From Bacteroidales bacterium (lineage in GTDB: Bacteria > Bacteroidota > Bacteroidia > Bacteroidales > UBA4417), in contig JADJHD010000057.1 in the NCBI GenBank assembly GCA_016707705.1, forward strand, positions 1 to 13,159: a stretch of DNA of 13,159 bases. The letters are read 5' to 3'. Made by a program: the position numbers and the translations under genes. Below, in pieces: positions 6,950 to 13,159 of the stretch (within the stretch, counting starts at the first letter, position 1; every line of letters starts with the position of its first letter). A model generated the notes under the pieces. That model was not told the origin of the DNA. It ran no database searches and saw only the letters and a program-made list of their open reading frames with translations.

Positions 6950-7030
6950 GGGAGGGCAAATATTAATTAAAATGGGAAAGTGTACGAATAGGATTGAATA
7001 GGTAATCCTGCGGGATATGTCTTTAAAATA

Positions 7031-9139
7031 TTAACTGATCATCGCCCAGTCTGCCTTTTTCTTGTTCAGGAAGTAGAATTGTCGGGCTATTCTCTGATTC
7101 TTCTCCAGCTGCAATCCCGGATCTTCGTCGAGTATGCGTTGTGCATGGGTTCGGGTGATGCGCAAAACGGCTTCATCCTTGATCAGATTGGCGATTTTCA
7201 TATCCAGCACCCCACTCTGCTGCGTCCCTTCCAGATCACCGGGACCACGCAGACGTAAATCAACATCTGAAATCTCAAACCCATCCGTGGACTTCACCAT
7301 GGTTTCAATTCGGGTCTTGGCATCGGAGGTAAGCTTGAATCCGCTCATCAGAATGCAATGCGATTGGTCTGCACCCCTTCCAACCCTGCCGCGAAGCTGA
7401 TGCAGCTGTGAAAGTCCGAAGCGCTCAGAGTTCTCAATAATCATTACAGAAGCATTGGGCACATCCACACCTACCTCAATAACGGTGGTTGCAACCATTA
7501 TCTGGGTTTCTCCCTTTGCAAAGCGCTGCATCTCCCTCTCCTTCTCATCGGGCTTCATGCGACCGTGCACCATGCTCAGACTGTATTTCGGCGCGGGAAA
7601 TATCTGCTGAAGCAATTCATATCCTTCCTGCAGGTTTTTCAGGTCAAGAGTTTCCGATTCCTCAATAAGCGGATAAACCACATACACCTGCCTGCCCAGG
7701 TCAATCTGCTGCTTCATGAAATTATAGACCTTCTCGTGGCCGTTCTCATAAAAGTGGTAGGTCTTTATAGGTTTCCTTCCCGGAGGCAGCTCATCAATCA
7801 CTGAGTAGTCCAGATCGCCATAAACGGTCATGGCAAGAGTACGGGGAATGGGTGTGGCAGTCATCACCAGCACATGGGGTGGTGTTTCAGCCTTATTCCA
7901 CAATTTTGAACGCTGCTCCACCCCGAAACGATGCTGCTCATCGATTACTACTAGTCCAAGCCTGTTGAATTGCACTGCATCTTCAATCAGGGCGTGGGTT
8001 CCAATCAGAATATGCAGCTCCCCGGACTTTAGCAAAGTATGCATGCTCTTTCTTTGGGCGGCTTTTGTACTGCCGGTTAGCAGGTCTACCTTCACATCCA
8101 TATCCCCAAGAAAGCGGGAAATGGTCTTGAAATGCTGCTGCGCCAGAATCTCCGTGGGAGCCATGATACAGGCCTGATACCCATTATCAAGGGCTATCAG
8201 CATGCACATCAGAGCTACCAATGTCTTTCCGCTTCCCACATCTCCCTGCAACAAGCGGTTCATCTGCCTGCCTGAGCCCAAATCCACACGAATCTCCTTG
8301 ATTACCTTCTTCTGTGCATTCGTTAACTCAAAAGGGAGGTATTTTGCATAGAATTCATTGAAGATATTCCCGATAGTCGGAAATACAATTCCTCTCACCT
8401 TTCCAGAACGGGTGATTTTGTAGCGCAGCAAACGAAGCTGTATAAAGAAAAGCTCTTCAAACTTAAGTCTTGCCTCAGCCTTACCCAGCATTTCGAGGTT
8501 GGTAGGATAGTGAATATTCTGAAAAGCAGCTTCCCTTGAAATAAGGTGGTATTCATTCAGCAAATCGGCAGGCAGTGTTTCCGGAATCACTCCAAGCAAT
8601 TGCGATATCAGGGTTTTGGCGATTTTTGACAGGGCTCGGCTGTTGATTCCTTTCTGCTTGATCTTTTCCGTAGTATTGTAAAGGGGATGCAAGGGATCGG
8701 CTGGTGAGGAGTAATATTCCGATGCCAGTTCCAGATCCGGATGGGGGATATTGTACCTTCCGCCAAAGAGGGCCGGCTTTCCAAAAGCAACAAGTTCAGT
8801 TCCTAACGGATACTTGTCCTTTATCCAGTTGATTCCCTGGAACCAAAGCAGATCAAGCGTTCCTGAGCTGTCGCGGATGGTCATGATATATCTTGTACCA
8901 CCGCCTTTCCCAACAAGCTGGGTATTTACAATCACCCCTTTAACCTGGATATAGGCTGAATCATTCACAATTTCGTTGATCCTGAGGATTCTGCTGCGGT
9001 CGAGGTAACGAAACGGATAATAGGTTAACAGGTCGTAATAGGATACTATGCCCAACTCCTTGCGCAGCAGTTCTGCCCTCTTGGGGCCAACGCCCTTCAG
9101 GTATTCAATGGGGGTATCAAGAAGATCGACAGTGGTCAT
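7031..9139 (-). CDS. recG: ATP-dependent DNA helicase RecG
   Basis: This is a full-length RecG (702 residues; E. coli RecG is 693). The N-terminal wedge/OB region (about 1-160) contains the helix-hairpin-helix-like start YLKGVGPKRAELL and a β-rich OB part (about 62-130). The superfamily 2 helicase core follows: Walker A GDVGSGKT at 299-306, MAPTEILA (motif Ia) at 326-333, DEQH (motif II) at 400-403, TATPIPRTLA (motif III) at 427-436, VATTVIEVGVDVPNA at 549-563, and QLRGRVGRG (motif VI) at 581-589. The TRG region with LRLRGPGDLEGTQQSG (628-643) couples ATP use to fork movement. RecG reverses stalled replication forks and branch-migrates Holliday junctions. It follows the gldN terminator and has its own promoter-like box, so it is probably transcribed separately from the gld genes. 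Confidence 0.97.
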   Translation of the reverse strand: MTTVDLLDTPIEYLKGVGPKRAELLRKELGIVSYYDLLTYYPFRYLDRSRILRINEIVNDSAYIQVKGVIVNTQLVGKGGGTRYIMTIRDSSGTLDLLWFQGINWIKDKYPLGTELVAFGKPALFGGRYNIPHPDLELASEYYSSPADPLHPLYNTTEKIKQKGINSRALSKIAKTLISQLLGVIPETLPADLLNEYHLISREAAFQNIHYPTNLEMLGKAEARLKFEELFFIQLRLLRYKITRSGKVRGIVFPTIGNIFNEFYAKYLPFELTNAQKKVIKEIRVDLGSGRQMNRLLQGDVGSGKTLVALMCMLIALDNGYQACIMAPTEILAQQHFKTISRFLGDMDVKVDLLTGSTKAAQRKSMHTLLKSGELHILIGTHALIEDAVQFNRLGLVVIDEQHRFGVEQRSKLWNKAETPPHVLVMTATPIPRTLAMTVYGDLDYSVIDELPPGRKPIKTYHFYENGHEKVYNFMKQQIDLGRQVYVVYPLIEESETLDLKNLQEGYELLQQIFPAPKYSLSMVHGRMKPDEKEREMQRFAKGETQIMVATTVIEVGVDVPNASVMIIENSERFGLSQLHQLRGRVGRGADQSHCILMSGFKLTSDAKTRIETMVKSTDGFEISDVDLRLRGPGDLEGTQQSGVLDMKIANLIKDEAVLRITRTHAQRILDEDPGLQLEKNQRIARQFYFLNKKKADWAMIS

Positions 9140-9159
9140 GGTCCTATACAGCTCTTATG

Positions 9160-9167
9160 CAAAGGTA
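9160..9167 (-). promoter_or_regulatory. Candidate recG -7 box
   Basis: The minus strand reads TACCTTTG, an exact TAnnTTTG match, 20 bases before the recG ATG and immediately downstream of the gldN terminator T-tract. The nearest TTG upstream is about 24 bases away, longer than the usual 19-21, so the -33 element is weak. The location between a terminator and a new gene is what makes it credible. Confidence 0.45.
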
Positions 9168-9208
9168 AAAAAACAAAAGGCAGCATCCCATCAAGGAATG
9201 CTGCCTTT
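9167..9208 (-). terminator. Rho-independent terminator of the gldKLMN transcript
   Basis: Perfect 11-bp inverted repeat: aaaggcagcat at 9176-9186 and atgctgccttt at 9198-9208, with an 11-base loop. Read on the minus strand, it starts 19 bases after the gldN stop and is followed by ttttgttttttt. Stem, GC-rich core and U-tract have the right order and direction to end transcription leaving gldN. Confidence 0.85.
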
Positions 9209-9227
9209 CATCTGGCTCAGCCGGAAA

Positions 9228-10079
9228 TTAGTATTCCCAGAGCTGCTGTTCGAAGTTGAACAGTTCGGCCTTTATTCTTTCTGCCTCAAGCATAGCATCA
9301 ATACCAAGGGCATATTCGGCTATGTTGCGGTCGTAGGTGTTATCTTCCTTATAGATATAGCTGCTGAACATTCGTTTCCAGAAGAGGTCGTCATAGGTCA
9401 GCTTGGCTGCACCATTGAACCTGTTGAATACTTCCGATTTAGCCAGTACAGGACGGGCTTCCGGGAAATATATCCAGAACAATGGCTTGTAACCCTTGAA
9501 ATCACCCTTGGAGTCGAACTGGTCAACAATAGGGCAGATTCCGATAATCCTGACTTCCAGCATAGAGCGCTGTTTATCGAAGAACCAGTCTTCCTTCACC
9601 CTGAACTTCTTGACATCCGAAGGCCTGAATTTCTTCACGATTACGGTATCATAGAAATCGTAGGGAGGATAATCGCGCTGCAACTGGGTAGTATCGGCTT
9701 TCTCAACCTTAGCCATGATTTCCTTGTAAGCCAAGGGAATAATGAACTCATCGGTACCTGAGGAAGGATCGTAAGCAGTTATGCTGCCTTCCTTGAGGGC
9801 GTCCATGAGTACGGTCATGAAGCTTTTCCAGTTGTTATGCGGAGTTTCGGGGAAGTACATGGGCTGATTCATCTTCTCGCGAAGGTCAATCACGCGCCAA
9901 ATCCTCTTTTCCCAAACGTAGTCGGAACTCCTGACCCATGGGTAGGCAATGGGCTTTTTCTCGAGCCTGTCAGCCTTATCAACCACTCCATCGCGTGGAG
10001 GGGTGTTCAGCATTTGCTGGGCAAAGGTACCTGCCGACAACAGCGTAAACAGTACCATGAATAAAAGCAGTTTCTTCAT
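9228..10079 (-). CDS. gldN: T9SS ring component GldN/PorN
   Basis: GldN (PorN) is the periplasmic partner of the lipoprotein GldK; together they form the outer-membrane-associated ring driven by the GldLM motor. The 283-residue protein has a signal peptide (MKKLLLFMVLFTLLSAGTFAQ), then the family's characteristic order: PWVRSSDYVWEKRIWRVIDLREKMNQPMYF near residues 45-76, an acidic central part, a WFFDKQRSMLEVRIIGICPI-type core strand segment, LFWIYFPEARP, and a C-terminal DLFWKRMFSSYIYKEDN block. I place the start at the ATG at 10079, 19 bases after the gldM stop. An in-frame start 39 bases upstream would overlap gldM and add 13 residues before the signal peptide. It is the last gene of the cluster; the terminator follows at once. 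Confidence 0.95.
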   Translation of the reverse strand: MKKLLLFMVLFTLLSAGTFAQQMLNTPPRDGVVDKADRLEKKPIAYPWVRSSDYVWEKRIWRVIDLREKMNQPMYFPETPHNNWKSFMTVLMDALKEGSITAYDPSSGTDEFIIPLAYKEIMAKVEKADTTQLQRDYPPYDFYDTVIVKKFRPSDVKKFRVKEDWFFDKQRSMLEVRIIGICPIVDQFDSKGDFKGYKPLFWIYFPEARPVLAKSEVFNRFNGAAKLTYDDLFWKRMFSSYIYKEDNTYDRNIAEYALGIDAMLEAERIKAELFNFEQQLWEY

Positions 10080-10098
10080 TTTAGCTAAGGCTAAAGGA

Positions 10099-11655
10099 TT
10101 ATTGTATGGTAAGCACAATGGAATTCAGTTTGCGGTTCTTTCCGTCAGGTCCCTTTGCATAGATATCTTCCAGGGAAACCTTTGATCCGCGCTTGCATTC
10201 CTTGATAAAAGTTCTCATTTCATCCGTCAGCTTATTACCAACGCCCTTGTAGTCGATTACGTCACCCTTGCGGTTTCCTGAGAAAGTAAAGGAGGTAATG
10301 ATGAAATTGAGGTCAAATTCAAAATCAGGAGGCATACGTGGGATGAGAGCTGAAGCAGCAAGTACTTCACGTCCAACAACTCCACCATCGGTATTGGCAA
10401 TATAAGCAGTTGGACTTGGAACGTTCTTCACCCTGAACTCAAATGCGCCCATAGGTTTAACGCGATCACCAACCTTTGCGGTTACGGTAACGGTAGCTTT
10501 TCCTGCCTGTGATACTCTGGAAACCCATCCGTTAGCTGTACGGACAATCGTTCCCTGAGTAATGGCAGCAGAAATCTGAGCATCCGAAACACCACCTGCA
10601 GAAATGGATACCGGGTTATCAACACCAACATAAAGAACATTCATCTTGGTAGGTGATACGGTAAGACTCGGAGGAGCAACGATGTAATCGAAGGACACTG
10701 GGTAAGGCTTGATCTCACCTGATGGTGACTTGAACATAACATTACCTGTAACGGTCTTGGGCCCCGGAGCGGTAGCAGGCAGCTGAACCTTTACCTTACC
10801 GGCTTCGCTGGTATAACCGCGGCCACCGATATTGGCTGTGAAGTTCTGCTTGGTATCCATAGCTGTTACGAACACTTCTGCTTCATAGCTTTCGCCCATG
10901 AACACATACTGGCTCTTTGGAACAACGGTGGCACCTACCTGGTCAATCTTGAAGTCGGTTGCAGAAATCTGTCCCATGAAGTGATTCACAAGGTCCTGCT
11001 CTGCATTCTGAACTTCAGCAATGAATTTATTGAGAATGGTAACATCAGCTGCCAGAATGGTGCGGTAGAAGTTATGCATTTCCCAGTTCTGCTTCTTTCC
11101 ATCAGCATTGTAGAATGGTCCGTCAGTATCGAGTCCAAGCTTTATGCTTCCCCTGTTACCCGGATCAACCAGGTTGAGAAGGTCTTGCTTGTACTTAATG
11201 ATTCTGTCCTTTAGGATTTTTGACTTTCCCTTGGAACCATCTTCCGACTGTCCAATGAAATAGGCAGTAGTTTGGTCATATTTATCTTTACCCTTCAGTT
11301 CGCGAAGTGATTTCGACTTGGCTTCAGCAACGGGGATTCTCTCCGAGAAGGCGATCATATCGTACTTCATATCGTTGATGTAGGTCTTCATCTCTTCGGA
11401 AAGCTTCTTTACTTCCTTTGCCTTGTTAAAAAATGGTCCAACCTTATCAGGACTTTGTGCGTACTGTTTCTCGAACATCTTGTAGAGGTCCTCGTTCTTG
11501 GTAGCAAATACCTGATTGGTGGTTTCCATGCTGTCATTTACAACCAAGAAAGCATTCAGGATCTCAACTGATACATTCAGCGCCAACAATGCTGTTAGCA
11601 CTAAATACATCATTGCAATCATTTTTTGTCTTGGCGTCTCTTTATATCCAGCCAT
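10099..11655 (-). CDS. gldM: T9SS/gliding motor component GldM/PorM
   Basis: GldM (PorM) is anchored in the inner membrane and spans the periplasm, passing energy from GldL to the GldK-GldN ring. Its length (518 residues) is typical. A short cytoplasmic N-terminus (MAGYKETPRQK) leads to one transmembrane helix (about 12-33, MIAMMYLVLTALLALNVSVE), the part that inserts into the GldL pentamer. A helical bundle follows to about residue 225, including the long helix FYRTILAADVTILNKFIAEV. The rest is β-rich, fitting the known stacked periplasmic Ig-like domains, with the third seen at about SLTVSPTKMNVLYVGVDNPV. The C-terminus ends in a β-domain (KKVSLEDIYAKGPDG-like region, ending NSIVLTIQ). It lies 52 bases after gldL and 19 before gldN. 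No internal promoter or terminator is evident, so all are likely one transcript. Confidence 0.96.
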   Translation of the reverse strand: MAGYKETPRQKMIAMMYLVLTALLALNVSVEILNAFLVVNDSMETTNQVFATKNEDLYKMFEKQYAQSPDKVGPFFNKAKEVKKLSEEMKTYINDMKYDMIAFSERIPVAEAKSKSLRELKGKDKYDQTTAYFIGQSEDGSKGKSKILKDRIIKYKQDLLNLVDPGNRGSIKLGLDTDGPFYNADGKKQNWEMHNFYRTILAADVTILNKFIAEVQNAEQDLVNHFMGQISATDFKIDQVGATVVPKSQYVFMGESYEAEVFVTAMDTKQNFTANIGGRGYTSEAGKVKVQLPATAPGPKTVTGNVMFKSPSGEIKPYPVSFDYIVAPPSLTVSPTKMNVLYVGVDNPVSISAGGVSDAQISAAITQGTIVRTANGWVSRVSQAGKATVTVTAKVGDRVKPMGAFEFRVKNVPSPTAYIANTDGGVVGREVLAASALIPRMPPDFEFDLNFIITSFTFSGNRKGDVIDYKGVGNKLTDEMRTFIKECKRGSKVSLEDIYAKGPDGKNRKLNSIVLTIQ

Positions 11656-11707
11656 ATTCCAATTGTTTCGGTGTTAGTGTAAGTTATTCTGCTGTGATAC
11701 AAAAAGA

Positions 11708-12754
11708 TTATTTATTGACATTTACATTCATAGCGGTAAGCATGTTGCCATAAACCTGGTTAAGGGCGGTAACGCGCTTGGTGAGCTGATCAATTTCTTC
11801 CTTGTACTTGGTCATGTTGCCTGAAGAATCGTTCATGCTGGTGAGGAAGGTATTAACGGTAGCACGGAGCTTATTGGAAGCTTCGATCTGCTCGTTTGAA
11901 GTCTGCAGCTGCATTTCATAGATAGCATTGAGAGCTGACAGATTCTTCGAAATCTTCTGGAGCTGCTCATTGTATGCCTTGCTGTCGAGAGCGCTGAAAT
12001 TAAGTGACTCAGCTGATTTGCCAAGAAGTTCGGCTGATTTGTTGTAATGCTCAGCAAGCTTGTTGGCTGATGCGGTTGCATTTGCCATGCTGCTTGAGAA
12101 CTGCTCGGTAGCTGACATCTCATTCTTGATGGCTGCAGATACTTCATTGTAAACTGTTGCAAGTGTTCCTGCGGAAACTGCAGCAGATTTAACGCTGGTT
12201 GAAAGTTCACCAACGGTGCTGGCATCCTGATTAAGGACTTCAGCAGTCTTTTTGTAGGATGTTGAAAGTTCACCGGCTGACTTGCTGGCATCCTTAACAT
12301 TCTTAACGAAATCGTCAGTAGCAGCGGCAGTATTGGTAACTTCCGTCATCTTGCCAACGTTTTCTGACATTTTACGCATGCCGTCGCCGAGGCTTTCAAT
12401 CAGTTCCGGACCAATCTTGGCTTTGGTAAGCATATCATCAAGTTCCTGAGTAACTGATTTTCCATGCATTCCCTTCTTGGGTGCTGCACCGGGAGTACCG
12501 GCTCCGCCATGATACATACCAGCGAGTTCAGGATAGACTAAACTCCAGTCTGGTTCAACATGGGGTGGTTCAAAAGCCGAGAAGAAGAAGATAAGAGCTT
12601 CAGTTGAAAGACCAATGATCAACATGATGTCGGCACCGGTATAATGGTTAATCTTGAACAGAGCACCCATGATAACGAGGGCAGCACCCCATCCATAGAC
12701 CTTGGACATAAAGTTCTTATATGCTCTTCCTGATACGAAACTTGCTAAACCCAT
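11708..12754 (-). CDS. gldL: T9SS/gliding motor component GldL/PorL with extended coiled-coil tail
   Basis: GldL (PorL) forms the proton-powered inner-membrane motor with GldM. Two transmembrane helices lie at about 19-36 (VYGWGAALVIMGALFKI) and 42-61 (DIMLIIGLSTEALIFFFSAF). Glu52, within the second helix, corresponds to the conserved membrane glutamate needed for proton coupling; Glu62 ten residues on and Arg10 near the N-terminus also match conserved charged positions. A Gly/Pro linker (81-96) follows. The cytoplasmic tail to residue 348 is Ala/Ser-rich, predicted helical, and repetitive: GELSTSY (161), GELSTSV (182), GTLATVY (196) and NKLAEHY (231) are spaced 21, 14 and 35 residues apart. 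Later NLSALNA (271) and RVTALNQ (327) are 56 apart. All spacings are multiples of seven, as in a coiled coil. At 348 residues it is longer than the Flavobacterium protein (roughly 215) and nearer to long PorL forms. Confidence 0.95.
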   Translation of the reverse strand: MGLASFVSGRAYKNFMSKVYGWGAALVIMGALFKINHYTGADIMLIIGLSTEALIFFFSAFEPPHVEPDWSLVYPELAGMYHGGAGTPGAAPKKGMHGKSVTQELDDMLTKAKIGPELIESLGDGMRKMSENVGKMTEVTNTAAATDDFVKNVKDASKSAGELSTSYKKTAEVLNQDASTVGELSTSVKSAAVSAGTLATVYNEVSAAIKNEMSATEQFSSSMANATASANKLAEHYNKSAELLGKSAESLNFSALDSKAYNEQLQKISKNLSALNAIYEMQLQTSNEQIEASNKLRATVNTFLTSMNDSSGNMTKYKEEIDQLTKRVTALNQVYGNMLTAMNVNVNK

Positions 12755-12829
12755 GATTTACTTATTTTTCTGTTAGTTGGTTGGTTGATTGTTTGTGATT
12801 TATTCAAGGAGGCGGTAAAAATGCCGGTA

Positions 12830-13159
12830 TTAATTGTAAATTCTTGAAGCGCGTGATGGATTGTCATCCTTCTGACGTCCCATGAAGTCCTGTACACAAC
12901 GGAAACCGATGTAGCACTTGGATGAATCCTGGTATTCGTAGGCACGTGTTGATACCTGGCTAAGTGGAAGGTGTCCTTCCGCGAACCTCCGCGGATAAGT
13001 TTTTTCCTCTTAAGTGCTGGAGGATCTTCCTTGGCATCGTATAAATAGGTGGGGTTATCGCGTCCAAGTAACATGCTGATTCGTCCCCATGCATCGGCAC
13101 ACCATTCAGTAACGTTTCCTGACATATCAACAAAGTCCAAAGTCATTTACAGGATAATG
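12830..13159 (-). CDS. gldK: T9SS lipoprotein GldK/PorK, C-terminal part, with two apparent frame breaks
   Basis: GldK (PorK) is an outer-membrane lipoprotein with a formylglycine-generating-enzyme-like (sulfatase-modifying factor) fold that builds the ring with GldN. Only the C-terminal ~110 residues are in the window; the gene enters from the right edge. Reading in three pieces gives the family's expected end: YPVNDFGL (13156-13133), then DMSGNVTEW, NPTYLYDAKEDPPALKRK and IRGGSRKDTFHL, then VSTRAYEYQDSSKCYIGFRC and a stop at 12830-12832. Joining them needs one extra base near 13128-13134 and one missing base near 12955-12970. IRGGSR would normally be GGSW, so a substitution error is also possible. 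Because gldLMN are intact and the enzyme fold is complete across frames, sequence error is likelier than true loss. The gene ends 75 bases before gldL. Confidence 0.88.

Noticed and set aside
6957..6964. AATATTTG on the minus strand, near-match to TAnnTTTG, only 7 bases before the TTG start of the alginate-lyase-like gene (possible leaderless promoter)
   Set aside because: First base mismatches, there is no -33 TTG, and such AT-rich motifs are common by chance; the spacing would put transcription start at or inside the start codon.
6990..7009. aggatt / aatcct inverted repeat after recG, considered as a recG terminator
   Set aside because: Only a 6-bp stem with an 8-base loop and no T-tract on the minus strand directly after it.
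9048..9761. 237-residue plus-strand open frame across the recG start and gldN
   Set aside because: It lies antisense to two well-supported genes and crosses the terminator; its composition is that of a reverse-complement shadow.
12745..13146. 133-residue frame taken as a separate protein overlapping gldL
   Set aside because: Its N-terminal part is gldK and its C-terminal part is out-of-frame read-through after a one-base loss; the true gldK ending is found in another frame at 12830.

Overview
The window looks like chromosome of a Bacteroidota bacterium, most likely order Bacteroidales. The main evidence is a type IX secretion (T9SS) core cluster, gldK-gldL-gldM-gldN (porKLMN), on the minus strand. 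Several upstream regions also carry TAnnTTTG-like promoter boxes typical of this phylum, and Shine-Dalgarno sequences are largely absent. Base composition is moderate (not measured exactly), apart from one 159-base block made only of G and C.

Layout from left to right. Bases 1-639 (minus) hold a broken gene for an exported protein of unknown function, running off the left edge. Bases 640-951 are non-coding and carry a perfect 39-bp tandem duplication full of palindromes, a short 10-nt-phased repeat and promoter-like boxes. A plus-strand group follows: an endonuclease/exonuclease/phosphatase (EEP) family hydrolase whose lipoprotein signal lies in another frame just upstream, a DUF3788-type protein, and a 775-residue polytopic membrane protein that resembles GT-C glycosyltransferases and ends in a probable jelly-roll domain. 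Bases 4671-4910 lie between convergent genes and contain the GC-only block, probably an assembly or base-calling artefact.

Everything from 4911 to the right edge is on the minus strand. In transcription order these genes are gldK (3' part), gldL, gldM and gldN, then a clear intrinsic terminator, recG with its own candidate promoter, an alginate-lyase-fold exported protein, and a SAM-dependent methyltransferase. GldL and GldM form the inner-membrane motor of the T9SS. GldK and GldN form the periplasmic/outer-membrane ring it drives.

Apart from the T9SS cluster the genes show no obvious shared pathway, and I see no phage, IS element, CRISPR array, tRNA or rRNA. I did not find a convincing new system. 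The most unusual features are sequence-level: the GC-only block, several single-base frame breaks near the window ends (left-edge gene, EEP lipoprotein, gldK), the 39-bp tandem element, and a strongly heptad-phased repeat tail on GldL. The frame breaks together with the GC block suggest a draft or metagenomic assembly with local errors, so apparent pseudogenes here should not be taken as real loss of function without read support.
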